This document shows, one piece after another, positions 19,998-28,545 of a DNA stretch of 35,070 bases. The notes beneath the pieces are model-generated. The model was given only the letters and a program-made list of their open reading frames with translations. It was not told where the DNA came from and searched no databases. The stretch covers positions 1 through 35,070 of the forward strand of contig NZ_JASAMB010000040.1 in NCBI RefSeq assembly GCF_029948125.1. The letters are read 5' to 3'. The position numbers were made by a program, and so were the translations under genes. Each line of letters starts with the position of its first letter. The stretch's first letter is position 1. The DNA comes from Catellatospora sp. KI3 (GTDB taxonomy: Bacteria > Actinomycetota > Actinomycetes > Mycobacteriales > Micromonosporaceae).

Positions 19998-20552
19998 ATG
20001 AGCGAACGCCGCGATCCGATCACGATAGTCGCGTACGACGCCGCCTGGCCGGTCTCGTTCCAGGCGCAGCGGACGCGGATCGAGTCGGCGCTGGCGGGGC
20101 TGCTGGTCGGGCCGGTCGAGCACATCGGCAGCACCTCGGTGCCGGGCCTGGCCGCCAAACCGATCATCGACATGCTGGCCCGGGTCGACGCCTACGACCG
20201 GGCCGCCGCGATCGAGGCGGCGATGGCCGGGATCGGCTGGGTCCACGCCCCCGAGCCGGGCGACGAGGCCGACCGCAAGCTGTCGTTCTGCCTGCCCGAC
20301 GTCGCGCACCGCACCCACCACCTGCACGTGGTCGAGGCCGCCTCGACCGGCTGGCCGACCTGGCTGGCCTTCCGCGACCACCTGCGCGCCCACCCCGCCG
20401 ACGCCGCCGCGTACGGCGAGCTCAAAGCACGGCTGGCCGCCGCCGACGACCGCGACCGCCCCCGGTACCGGGCCGCCAAGGCCCCGTTCATCGCCGACGT
20501 CCTGCACCGCATCACCATCGGGGGAAGCCAAGCCGACGAAGATCGCCCATAA
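19998..20552 (+). CDS. GrpB family (UPF0157) nucleotidyltransferase-like protein
   Basis: The protein has 184 residues. The family signature EHIGSTSVPGLAAKPIIDM (about 35-53) resembles the GS...D/E motif of the polymerase-beta nucleotidyltransferase fold. The rest, with HHLHVVE and FRDHLRAHPADAAAYGELK, is typical of GrpB proteins. Family members are widespread, and only a few have been linked to a function (coenzyme A synthesis fusions, glutamate-rich protein B), so no reaction is assigned. It has its own leaderless promoter directly after the importer operon. It precedes a small membrane protein gene, likewise with its own promoter. Confidence 0.9.
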   Translation: MSERRDPITIVAYDAAWPVSFQAQRTRIESALAGLLVGPVEHIGSTSVPGLAAKPIIDMLARVDAYDRAAAIEAAMAGIGWVHAPEPGDEADRKLSFCLPDVAHRTHHLHVVEAASTGWPTWLAFRDHLRAHPADAAAYGELKARLAAADDRDRPRYRAAKAPFIADVLHRITIGGSQADEDRP

Positions 20553-20559
20553 TCGATTA
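20548..20559 (+). promoter_or_regulatory. -10 box of leaderless membrane protein gene
   Basis: CATAAT (20548-20553), one base off TATAAT, then six bases and GTG at 20560. It overlaps the end of the GrpB-family gene and there is no SD. Confidence 0.55.
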
Positions 20560-21255
20560 GTGCGCAGATTCCCCGATGCCGGGCCGTGGGAGATCCTCGG
20601 CCTGCTGCTGAGCGTGGCCATGGTGGTCACCGGAGCGCTGGCCTTCGGTCCGGCGCTGGCCCAACGCCGCGCCTACCTGCAGATGATGTCCTGCCAGGAG
20701 CCCGGCGGGCCGCCCGGCTGCCTGCCGGCCGAGCGGGCCGAGGTCACCCGCATCGCCGAGGCCGGCGACGCGATGGGGTCGTACCACGTCTACTACCTGA
20801 ACGGGGAGTCGGAGTACTCGTTCACCGACTTCAGCAAAGACCTGGTCCGGGTCGGCGCGAACATCGCGATCGTCCGGTGGCGCGGCCGGGTGCTGGCCGT
20901 CGAGACCGCCGACGGCTGGGTCGTCACCTACAAACCCGGCTCGCAACTGCTCGTCTACGTGTACCTGGCTCTGATCCTGTTCGGGGCCTGGCTCGCCCTG
21001 CTGGTGCTCGTCAACGTGTTCGTATCCGTGCCGCTGCGGCTGGTGCCGCTGGTCGAGGCGGCGCTGCCCCTGCTGCTGGTCGCGATGGTCATGGTGGTGT
21101 CGCTGCTCGCCGCGTTCGGCCTGGCGACCTGGCTGGGCGTGCTCGTGGCCGCGCTGTGCGCGATGCTCATCGCCAACTCCGCCTGGGACAACCGGGAGAG
21201 CACCCGCAGGATGTGGCGGCGCGCGCTGGGCCGCGACGACGGCCCAGCACGCTGA
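20560..21255 (+). CDS. Small membrane protein, DUF3592-like layout
   Basis: This 231-residue protein has one N-terminal membrane segment (about 12-33), a soluble domain (34-127) and a cluster of three further segments (about 131-152, 165-186, 188-205). The soluble domain contains C45 and C54 (in CQEPGGPPGC), which could form a disulfide if it is extracytoplasmic. It also has the beta-rich stretch YHVYYLNGESEYSFTDF. The arrangement resembles DUF3592-type proteins, but I do not recognise it firmly, and no function is assigned. It is convergent with the aldo/keto reductase gene, only three bases apart, with no room for a separate terminator. Confidence 0.75.
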   Translation: MRRFPDAGPWEILGLLLSVAMVVTGALAFGPALAQRRAYLQMMSCQEPGGPPGCLPAERAEVTRIAEAGDAMGSYHVYYLNGESEYSFTDFSKDLVRVGANIAIVRWRGRVLAVETADGWVVTYKPGSQLLVYVYLALILFGAWLALLVLVNVFVSVPLRLVPLVEAALPLLLVAMVMVVSLLAAFGLATWLGVLVAALCAMLIANSAWDNRESTRRMWRRALGRDDGPAR

Positions 21256-21258
21256 GCG

Positions 21259-22245
21259 CTACTGGAACCCGACCACCGGGTGCGGCAGGTAGTGCTCCTC
21301 CAGCAGGGTGACCTCGTCGTCGGTCAGGCGCAGTTCCAGCGCCGCCACCGCATCCTCCAACTGGTACGGCTTGGTCGCGCCCACGATCGGGGCGGTCACC
21401 GCCGGATGCCGCGCCACCCAGGCCAGCGCGATCTGCGCCCGGGGCACGCCACGCCGCTGCGCGACCACGCCCACGGCGTCGATGACGCGCCGGTCGGCCG
21501 CCTCGGTCGCGTCGTAGAGCATGCCGCCGTACGCGTCGGTGGACTGGCGGTCGCTGGTGGCACCCGGCTCGCGGGTGAGGCGGCCGCGCGCCAGCGGGCT
21601 CCACGGCAGCACCCCGATCCGCTGGTCGAGGCAGAGCGGCAGCATCTCGCGCTCCTCCTCGCGGTGGATCAGGTTGTAGTGGTTCTGCATGGTGGCGAAC
21701 CGGGTCCAGCCGTGCAGGTCGGCGGTGTAGAGCGCCTTGGCGAACTGCCACGCGTACATCGAGGACGCCCCGAGGTAGCGCGCCTTGCCCGCCTTGACCA
21801 CGTCGTGCAGCGCCTCGAGCGTCTCCTCGATCGGCGTCTTCGGGTCCCAGCGGTGGATCTGGTACAGGTCGACGTAGTCGGTGCCCAGCCGCCGCAGGCT
21901 GTTGTCGATCTCTGTCATGATCGCCTTGCGGCTCAGCCCGGAGCCGTTCGGACCGGGCCGCATCACGCCGTGCACCTTCGTGGCGATGACGACCTCGTCG
22001 CGGCGGGCGAAGTCGCGCAGCGCACGGCCCACGATCTCCTCGCTGCTGCCGTCGGAGTACACGTTGGCGGTGTCGAAGAAGTTGACACCCAGCTCGATCG
22101 CGCGGCGGATGAACTCGCGGCTGTCGTCCTCGGGCAGGGTCCAGGTGTGCGCGCCCCGATCGGGCTCGCCGTAGCTCATGCAGCCCAGGCACAGCCGGGA
22201 CACGTCCAGGCCGGTGGGGCCCAGTTTCACATACTCCACGATCAT
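21259..22245 (-). CDS. Aldo/keto reductase
   Basis: This roughly 328-residue TIM-barrel NADPH oxidoreductase carries the full catalytic set. Asp and Tyr are in [15 protein letters not shown], Lys in VVIATKVHG and His in LYQIHRWDP. The NADP-binding end reads [15 protein letters not shown]. It belongs to the YajO/Tas-like group that reduces aldehydes, ketones or quinones; its substrate is unknown. The start is uncertain: ATG at 22245, or GTG at 22239, where [20 protein letters not shown] aligns best with typical family N-termini. A TACAGT (22253-22248) eight bases upstream of that GTG could be a -10 box for a leaderless transcript. The 3' end abuts the small membrane protein gene. Confidence 0.93.
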   Translation of the reverse strand: MIVEYVKLGPTGLDVSRLCLGCMSYGEPDRGAHTWTLPEDDSREFIRRAIELGVNFFDTANVYSDGSSEEIVGRALRDFARRDEVVIATKVHGVMRPGPNGSGLSRKAIMTEIDNSLRRLGTDYVDLYQIHRWDPKTPIEETLEALHDVVKAGKARYLGASSMYAWQFAKALYTADLHGWTRFATMQNHYNLIHREEEREMLPLCLDQRIGVLPWSPLARGRLTREPGATSDRQSTDAYGGMLYDATEAADRRVIDAVGVVAQRRGVPRAQIALAWVARHPAVTAPIVGATKPYQLEDAVAALELRLTDDEVTLLEEHYLPHPVVGFQ

Positions 22246-22365
22246 GCACTGTACCCACGGACCCCGCACGCCGTCTTCACGAGATCACCACCTCCCGGGC
22301 CGGGGAAGGTGCTTCGATCCGAGCATGCTCTTGCGGGCGCTGCGGTCGTAGGCGGCAAGGTCCCG

Positions 22366-22377
22366 TAGGTTCGGGGT
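22366..22377 (+). promoter_or_regulatory. -10 box of leaderless nucleotidyltransferase gene
   Basis: TAGGTT (22366-22371) and six bases CGGGGT before ATG at 22378; no SD. Confidence 0.55.
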
Positions 22378-23178
22378 ATGACGACGCTGCCCGCCGCGGT
22401 CGCCGCCCGGATCGACCTGCACCTGGCCGCCCTCGACGCGCGGCTGCCCGGCTTCGCCGACTCGGTGTACGTCGTCGGCTCGGCGGCGCTGGGCGCCTGG
22501 CAGCCCGACCGCAGCGACATCGACCTGCTGATCGTGACCGGCCGCACGGCGACCGCCGACGACCTGGCGACGCTGGGCGCGCTGCACGAGACGGTGCTGG
22601 AGCGGCCCTACCTCGATGCCGTCTACCTCGACCGCGGGTCGCTGGCCGCGCAGCCCGCCGACCGGCGGCAGGTGCCGTTCGCGGTCGACGGGCGGCTGCG
22701 CACCGACACGGGCTGCGGCGAGCTGACCCCGGTGCTGTGGCTGACCCTGCGCCGGTACGGCGTGGCCGTGCGCGGACCCGAGGCCGCCGACCTGGGCATC
22801 CGGCCCGACCCCGACGGCCTGCGCCGGTACAACCTGGACAACCTGCGGGAGTACTGGCAGCCGCTGGCGGCGCAGATCCGCATGTTCACCGACGGCTCCC
22901 CCGACGACACCCCGGTCCCCGCCGACCAGGTGGTGTGGATGCTGCTCGGCCCCGCCCGCCTGCACCGCACCCTCGCCCACGGCGACATCATCACCAAGTC
23001 CGCCGCCGCGGCGTACCTGGGCGAGCACTTCCCCCAGTGGGCCGAGCCCGCCGACCGGGCCGCCCGCCACCGGTCCGGGCAGGACGTCACGTTCACCATC
23101 GCCGACCTGCGCGCCGGCGCCGACCTGACCGACGCCGTCACCACCGACGCCTGGTCCCGCTTCGCCCCTACACCCTGA
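22378..23178 (+). CDS. Aminoglycoside adenylyltransferase-like nucleotidyltransferase
   Basis: The protein has 266 residues. The N-terminal nucleotidyltransferase fold shows VYVVGSAALGAWQPDRSDID, the GS(x)9-12 D-x-D metal site of the ANT(3'')/ANT(9) group. The C-terminal helical half (about 160-260, with LHRTLAHGDIITKSAAAAYL) corresponds to the adenylyltransferase C-terminal domain (DUF4111). True ANT enzymes inactivate streptomycin or spectinomycin by AMP transfer. Chromosomal actinobacterial relatives are often of unknown substrate, so resistance is only a possibility. It has a leaderless promoter and no co-oriented partner; about 480 bases without a gene follow. Confidence 0.88.
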   Translation: MTTLPAAVAARIDLHLAALDARLPGFADSVYVVGSAALGAWQPDRSDIDLLIVTGRTATADDLATLGALHETVLERPYLDAVYLDRGSLAAQPADRRQVPFAVDGRLRTDTGCGELTPVLWLTLRRYGVAVRGPEAADLGIRPDPDGLRRYNLDNLREYWQPLAAQIRMFTDGSPDDTPVPADQVVWMLLGPARLHRTLAHGDIITKSAAAAYLGEHFPQWAEPADRAARHRSGQDVTFTIADLRAGADLTDAVTTDAWSRFAPTP

Positions 23179-23400
23179 CCGGGTCCAACTCCCGACACAG
23201 CCGCCAAGCTGGTCACGCGCCCACCCGCTTCGCGGCGCGCACGGTCGCTGGAGTGTTCGCGGGTCTGACACGGTGAAGCACTCGATCTTCTCCGTGTCCG
23301 CACGGCATCTGCACCGCCGTCGAGGACACCACCCGCCCCCGCCTCGACGGAAAGCTCAAGCCCCACCCGGCTCCGTGAGCCGATCCGACCCGACCCGACG
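23179..23400. other. Gene-free stretch
   Basis: I see no convincing gene here. A GTG at 23273 opens 43 codons, and another frame ends in RPRLDGKLKPHPAP. Neither resembles a known protein nor has a good ribosome binding site. It could be a decayed gene remnant. The palindrome at 23401-23465 follows. Confidence 0.5.
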
Positions 23401-23465
23401 TTGATCGCGACCTGCGGTCAGCGTCTCGGCCCCAGACCCAGCGTTCGACCGCAGACGGCGATCAC
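23401..23465. repeat. Intergenic palindromic repeat, family B, copy 2
   Basis: TTGATCGC (23401-23408) and CTGCGGTC (23412-23419) pair with GACCGCAG (23447-23454) and GCGATCA (23458-23464). Length and arm spacing equal those of copy 1 at 40-104, with an ungapped alignment of the arms and a divergent centre. Confidence 0.6.
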
Positions 23466-23657
23466 CAGGGGATCCGGCCCCATGATCGGCGTCCGGGGTC
23501 GCGGACAGTGCCTCCGGAGCACCCCGCGACCAGGCTTCCCTCCGGCTCGCCCGTTCTGCTGCGATCAGGTCCGGACCGGAGCTGTCGCCATGGTGACAGC
23601 TCGGTGGGGTGGCGGGGGTCGTTGAACCGGTCGACTGACGACTGTCGAGGAGGACCG

Positions 23658-25970
23658 GTGCGCAACAGGGTGGCCAGGGCTGGCCTGGCGATGCTGATCG
23701 GGGTCGCGGCCACGCTGGCCGGTCTGGTCACTACCGGTGCACCGGCCTACGCGGATCACAGCGTCTCGACCACGTTCACCGCCACCGGCGGCGAGCAGTC
23801 GTGGACCGTGCCCGCCGGGGTGGGCAGCGTGCACGTCGAGCTGGTCGGCGCGCGCGGCGGCGACGGTGCCGGGGGTGGCGACGGGGGTCGGCGCGGGCAG
23901 CGCGTCTCGGCCGAGCTGGCCATTCCGGCCGGGGTGACCCGCCTGTGGGTGGAGGTCGGCCAGCCGGGCGACGGCGCGCAGCCCGGCTTCGGCGGCGGTG
24001 GCGTCGGCGGGGCCGGGGCGCCCTACCGCGGGGGTGCGGGCGGGGGCGCGTCGGATGTGCGTACCTGCTCGCTGGGCGGCCCGTGCGACTCGCTCGGGTC
24101 GCGGCTGCTGGTGGCCGCGGGCGGGGGCGGCGGGGCGGGGCGCTGCTTCGCGATCGGCTGCGGCGCCTCGGGCGACGGCGGCGACGCGTCGGTGGACGCA
24201 CCCGGTGGCGGCGGTATCCCGTTCAGCCTCGGCGGCCTGCCGGGCAGTGCGGGCGGGCAGGGCCGGGGCGGGGACGGCGCGTTCGCCGTACCGGGGTCGA
24301 CCGGTGGCGGCGGCGGTGGCGGCGGGGGCGGCTGGTTCGGGGGCGGCGGCGGGTCTTCCGGGGGCGCTCCCCCGGCGCCGCTGCTGGCCGGGTTCGACGG
24401 CGGCGACGGCGGCGCGGGTGCGAGCTACGCCGGGGCCGGGAGCAGCGCCGTCGTGGTCGAGGAGACCGACGCCGAGGCGTCGGTGACGATCAGCTACCAG
24501 GTGTACGGCACGAGCCTGGCCTTCCTCGGCGCGGGCTCCGGCCCGATCGGCGCCCCGGCGACGCTGCGGGCGAGGCTGACCCGCACCGGCTCGGGTGCCC
24601 CGGTCGCGGGGGCGCCGCTGGTGTTCGCCCTGGCCGGGGTCGCCGACTGCGGCGCGGTCACCGACGGCGCCGGTGAGGCGAGCTGCGTCGTCACCCCGCA
24701 GGCACCCGCCGGGGTACGCGCGCTGCGGATCGCCTACGCCGGCGACACCGTCCACGAGCCCTCCTCCTACTCGGGCACGTTCGAGGTGCGCCGCAAGCCG
24801 ACCGCCCTGCACTGGACCGGCGCGGTCACCGGGGACTACCACGACCCGGCGCGGCTGGCGGCGAGGCTGACCCTGACCGACACGGGCGCACCGCTGCCGG
24901 GGATGCCGGTGGAGCTGGCGCTGAACGGGGCCGAGACGTGCACCGCCGTCACCGGCGCGGACGGCGTGGCCGCCTGCGAGGTGGTGCCGCAGGAGCAGCC
25001 GGGCGGGTACACCGCGACGGCGTCGTACGCCGGGGACGCGGTGCACCTGCCGTCGGGGACCGGGGCCGGCTTCACGGTGACGCGGGAGCAGACGCTGCTG
25101 TCGTACCAGGGCGATCTGAATGTCGCCGACGACGAGCCGGCGCGGCTCGCGGCCCGGCTCACCGAGGGGTCGGTGCCGCCGGTCGCCGGTGACGGTACGC
25201 CGGTGGCGGGCGCCCCGGTGGTGCTGTCGCTGGGCAGCGGCGCGACCAGGCAGTCCTGCACCGCCGACACCGGCCCGGACGGCGTCGCGGCGTGTGTGAT
25301 CGCGAAGGCGGCGCAGCCGCTGGACGCGTCGGGGCGGCTGCCGGTGTCGGCCGCGTACGCGGGCAGTGTCTTCTACGAGCCGGGCCAGGCCGCCGCGACC
25401 GTGGGGCTGCAGTTCGTGACCGGTCGCGCCACCGGGCTGTCCGGCAGGCTGAAACTGCTGGTGGGCACTGTGCAGGTAGCCGCGACCCCGGACACCGGTC
25501 CGGTCCGGGTGGCGACCCCGTTCGCCACGGCCACCCCGTGCACGGGTTCGCTGTCGCTGGTGGCGCTGCAGGCGTCGGCGCTGTGCGCGAAGGTGGTGGC
25601 GACGACGGCGCCGGGGACGGCCACCGCGACCGCGACCGTCGACTCGGTGGAGCTGGGGCTGCCGGGGCTGCCCGCGATCTCGCTGCGCGACCTGCGCGCG
25701 GTCTCGGCGTCGAGCTGCGGCGGGCCTTCGGGGTCGGTGGCGCTGGGCCGGGTGCTGGTCGGCGGGGTCGCGGTCGACGTGGGTACGGCCGCGAACACGA
25801 CCGTGCCGCTGCCGGGGCTGCCGGGCGCCACGTTGACGGTGAACGAGCAGGTGTCGGTGCCGGGCGGGCTGACCGTTACGGCGGTGCACCTGGTCGTGCC
25901 GCCTACGCTGGGTGTCAGTGCCGACCTGGTCATCGCCTCGGCGAGCAGCACCATCGGCAACTGCCGCTGA
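23658..25970 (+). CDS. Secreted glycine-rich, Ig-like, choice-of-anchor P-type protein
   Basis: This 770-residue protein starts at a GTG four bases after GAGGAGG. A signal peptide covers residues 1-32 (cleavage after APAYA). Residues about 33-277 form a glycine-rich domain with GGGASDVR and RLLVAAGGGGGAG, wording also seen in the ALK/LTK-type glycine-rich fold. Three bacterial Ig-like repeats follow (about 278-372, 373-472, 473-585), each with a paired-cysteine region and a YAGD segment. The C-terminal part (about 586-770), with NTTVPLPG and LVIASASSTIGNC, resembles the choice-of-anchor P family. No sortase motif or C-terminal membrane anchor is seen. A role at the cell surface or spore envelope is likely, but adhesion or structure is not proven. 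Confidence 0.88.
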   Translation: MRNRVARAGLAMLIGVAATLAGLVTTGAPAYADHSVSTTFTATGGEQSWTVPAGVGSVHVELVGARGGDGAGGGDGGRRGQRVSAELAIPAGVTRLWVEVGQPGDGAQPGFGGGGVGGAGAPYRGGAGGGASDVRTCSLGGPCDSLGSRLLVAAGGGGGAGRCFAIGCGASGDGGDASVDAPGGGGIPFSLGGLPGSAGGQGRGGDGAFAVPGSTGGGGGGGGGGWFGGGGGSSGGAPPAPLLAGFDGGDGGAGASYAGAGSSAVVVEETDAEASVTISYQVYGTSLAFLGAGSGPIGAPATLRARLTRTGSGAPVAGAPLVFALAGVADCGAVTDGAGEASCVVTPQAPAGVRALRIAYAGDTVHEPSSYSGTFEVRRKPTALHWTGAVTGDYHDPARLAARLTLTDTGAPLPGMPVELALNGAETCTAVTGADGVAACEVVPQEQPGGYTATASYAGDAVHLPSGTGAGFTVTREQTLLSYQGDLNVADDEPARLAARLTEGSVPPVAGDGTPVAGAPVVLSLGSGATRQSCTADTGPDGVAACVIAKAAQPLDASGRLPVSAAYAGSVFYEPGQAAATVGLQFVTGRATGLSGRLKLLVGTVQVAATPDTGPVRVATPFATATPCTGSLSLVALQASALCAKVVATTAPGTATATATVDSVELGLPGLPAISLRDLRAVSASSCGGPSGSVALGRVLVGGVAVDVGTAANTTVPLPGLPGATLTVNEQVSVPGGLTVTAVHLVVPPTLGVSADLVIASASSTIGNCR

Positions 25971-26031
25971 CCCGCCTCGCCACCGGCGGCCGTAAGTCGG
26001 TGATCGGCGTGGAGAAGTGGGAATCGTGCGC

Positions 26032-26116
26032 TAGATTTGGCGGTTGGCTGGATTCGGCCAATAAAAAAGAACGGCGCTAGAGCGTCCGTTCTGCCAGACA
26101 GTACAGCACGAAGGAG
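26032..26116 (+). promoter_or_regulatory. Promoter and structured leader of helD
   Basis: TAGATT (26032-26037) is a plausible -10 box, giving a leader of about 80 bases. Within it, AATAAAAAA (26060-26068) is followed by a hairpin: AGAACGG (26068-26074) with CCGTTCT (26086-26092), inner CGC/GCG and loop TAGA. The SD AAGGAG is at 26111-26116. Read on the minus strand, the same hairpin followed by a T-run is a textbook intrinsic terminator, although no gene to its right is on that strand until 29541. I did not find the inverted repeat known as the rifamycin-associated element. Confidence 0.5.
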
Positions 26117-26122
26117 ACGGGC

Positions 26123-28465
26123 TTGTCAAGCTCCCCCGCCGCCGACCGGGATGCCGAGCTCACCGCCGAGCAGGAGTACGTGTCCATGCTCTACGGCCGC
26201 CTCGACGACCTGCGCGAACGGGCCTCGGCCCAGCTCGCGCAGACGCTGCTGCAGAGCGGCGGCACGCTGCAGGAACGATCGCAGCGCGACTCGCTGATAG
26301 GCCGCTACACCGACCAGGTGGCCACCTTCGGGGCGGTGGAGAACGGGCTGTGCTTCGGCCGCCTGGACTTCCTCGACGGCCACCACCACTACATCGGGCG
26401 CATCGGCATCTTCGACGAGGACGGGGAGTACGAGCCGCTGCTGCTCGACTGGCGCGCCCCGTCGGCCCGCCCGTTCTACCTGGCCACCGCCGCGTCCCCG
26501 CAGGACGTGCGGCGCCGCCGGCAGATCCGCACCTCCGGCCGCAAGGTCACCGACCTCGACGACGAGGTGCTGGACCTGGAGACGGCCGCGGCCGCCGCGC
26601 ACCACGACGGTCTGACCAGCGAGGCGGCCCTGTTCGCGGCGCTGGGCGCGGGCCGCACCGGCCGGATGCGCGACATCGTGCAGACGATCCAGGCCGAGCA
26701 GGACCGCATCATCCGCGCCGACCTCAGCGGGGTGCTGGTGGTGCAGGGCGGTCCGGGCACCGGCAAGACCGCGGTGGCGCTGCACCGGGCGGCGTACCTG
26801 CTCTACACGTTCCGGCAGGAGCTGTCGACGCGGGCGGTGCTGGTGCTGGGCCCGAACGAGACGTTCCTCAAGTACATCTCCCAGGTCCTGCCGTCGCTGG
26901 CCGAGACCGGCGTGCTGCTGCGTACCGTCGGCGACCTGTTCCCGGGGGTGAGCGCGCACGGGACGGAGTCGGACGCGGCCGCCGAGGTGAAGGGGCGGGC
27001 CGTCATGGCCGACGTGCTCGCCAAGGCGGTCCGCGACCGCCAGCGGGCCCCGGAGGACTACCTGGAGATCGCGCTGGAGAACGGCGACCACCTGGTGCTG
27101 GACCGGGCGGCGTGCGAGGACGCCCGCGCCAACGCCCGCCGCACGGACAAGCCGCACAACCTGGCCCGGTCCGTCTTCGACACCGAGATCATCCACGCGC
27201 TGTCGCTGAGGTACGCCGACGCCATCGGGATCGACCCGTACGCCGACGACCCGCTCGGCGGCGGCGACGCCCCCGGCGATCCGCAGCTGCTGGAGGAGGC
27301 CGACCTGGCCGAGATCCGGCGCGAGCTGGCCGGAGAGCCGGGCGTGCAGACGGCACTGGACTGGCTGTGGCCGGTGCTCACCCCGCAGACGCTGCTCACC
27401 GACCTGTACCGCAGCCCCGGCCGGCTCGCCTCGGCCGCGCCGATGCTGTCGGAGGCGGAGCGGGAGCTGCTGGCGCGCCCGCGCGGCGCGGCGTGGACCC
27501 CGGCCGACGCGCCGCTGCTGGACGAGGCGGCCGAGCTGCTGGGCGAGGACGACCGGGACGCCGAGCTGCTGGCCCGGTGGCGGCGGCGGCAGCAGGCCGC
27601 GTACGCCGAGGGTGCACTGGAGATCCTGCACGGCTCCCGGTCGATCGACCTGGAGGACGAGATCGACCCGGAGATCCTCACCGCCGTCGACCTGCTCGAC
27701 GCCGGGATCCTGGGCGAGCGGCACGAGGAGCGCGCCCTGCTCACCGCGGCCGAGCGGGCCGCCGCCGACCGCAACTGGGCGTTCGGGCACGTCATCGTCG
27801 ACGAGGCGCAGGAGCTGTCGCCGATGGCGTGGCGGCTGCTGATGCGGCGCAGCCCCAGCCGGTCGATGACCGTGGTCGGCGACGTCGCGCAGACCGGCGA
27901 CCTGTCCGGCATCTCGGCCTGGGGCCAGGCGCTGGAGCCGTACGTCGGGCAGCGGTGGCGGCACGAGGAGCTGACCGTCAACTACCGCACCCCGGCCGAG
28001 ATCATGGCGCTGGCCGGGAAGGTGCTGACCGAGATCGACCCGGCGCTGCTGGCGCCCCGCTCGGTCCGCAGCACCGGCACCGAACCGGAGCTCATCGCGG
28101 TGGCCGACGGCGAGCTGGCCGGCGCGGTGGCCAGGACCGCGCGGGCCGAGGCGGATCCGGCGACGCTGACCGACGGGCGGCTGGGCGTGCTGGTCCCGGC
28201 GGGGCTGCTCGACGAGGTCGGCGCGGCCGTGCTGGCGGTGCTGCCGAAGGCGGGCCTGGGCGTCCAGGCCGACCTGGAGAACCAGGTGGTGGTGCTGACG
28301 GTACGCCAGGCCAAAGGGCTGGAGTTCGACTCCGTGGTGGTGGTCGACCCGGCCCGGATCGTCACCGAGTCGCCGCGCGGCCACAGCGACCTGTACGTCG
28401 CGCTGACCCGCGCCACCCAGCGCCTGACCGTGCTGCACCCGGCCGGTTCGCCGCTGCCCTGGTGA
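26123..28465 (+). CDS. helD: HelD-type RNA polymerase-associated ATPase
   Basis: This 780-residue UvrD/Rep-like superfamily 1 protein has the N-terminal coiled region and insert typical of HelD (about 1-190). Walker A is GGPGTGKT (209-216) and Walker B DEAQE (560-564). Motif III-like GDVAQTGD and the C-terminal QAKGLEFDSVVVVDP and LYVALTRATQRL complete the set. HelD removes RNA polymerase from stalled complexes and DNA. In some actinomycetes a HelR form protects against rifamycins by displacing the drug. Whether this copy is drug-protective is unknown. The TTG start is set by AAGGAG six bases upstream. A 23-base-pair hairpin follows the stop codon. Confidence 0.94.
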   Translation: MSSSPAADRDAELTAEQEYVSMLYGRLDDLRERASAQLAQTLLQSGGTLQERSQRDSLIGRYTDQVATFGAVENGLCFGRLDFLDGHHHYIGRIGIFDEDGEYEPLLLDWRAPSARPFYLATAASPQDVRRRRQIRTSGRKVTDLDDEVLDLETAAAAAHHDGLTSEAALFAALGAGRTGRMRDIVQTIQAEQDRIIRADLSGVLVVQGGPGTGKTAVALHRAAYLLYTFRQELSTRAVLVLGPNETFLKYISQVLPSLAETGVLLRTVGDLFPGVSAHGTESDAAAEVKGRAVMADVLAKAVRDRQRAPEDYLEIALENGDHLVLDRAACEDARANARRTDKPHNLARSVFDTEIIHALSLRYADAIGIDPYADDPLGGGDAPGDPQLLEEADLAEIRRELAGEPGVQTALDWLWPVLTPQTLLTDLYRSPGRLASAAPMLSEAERELLARPRGAAWTPADAPLLDEAAELLGEDDRDAELLARWRRRQQAAYAEGALEILHGSRSIDLEDEIDPEILTAVDLLDAGILGERHEERALLTAAERAAADRNWAFGHVIVDEAQELSPMAWRLLMRRSPSRSMTVVGDVAQTGDLSGISAWGQALEPYVGQRWRHEELTVNYRTPAEIMALAGKVLTEIDPALLAPRSVRSTGTEPELIAVADGELAGAVARTARAEADPATLTDGRLGVLVPAGLLDEVGAAVLAVLPKAGLGVQADLENQVVVLTVRQAKGLEFDSVVVVDPARIVTESPRGHSDLYVALTRATQRLTVLHPAGSPLPW

Positions 28466-28466
28466 C

Positions 28467-28516
28467 CGTCGTCCCGCGACCCGCCCGCGTCCGCGCGGGC
28501 GGGTCGCGGGACGACG
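28467..28516 (+). terminator. Very strong terminator hairpin after helD
   Basis: Two 23-base arms (28467-28489 and 28494-28516, beginning CGTCGTCCCGCGACCC) are perfectly complementary around the loop TCCG. It begins two bases after the helD stop codon and has no T-run. Confidence 0.85.
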
Positions 28517-28533
28517 CGTTCCGGCGGGTACGT

Positions 28534-28545
28534 CAGAATGTGGGC
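28534..28545 (+). promoter_or_regulatory. -10 box of leaderless hydrolase gene
   Basis: CAGAAT (28534-28539) with six bases before ATG at 28546; no SD. It starts 17 bases after the helD terminator. Confidence 0.5.

Noticed and set aside
25981-26122. Rifamycin-associated element before helD
   Set aside because: I found no inverted repeat resembling the element described for HelR genes. Only the AT-rich hairpin is present.
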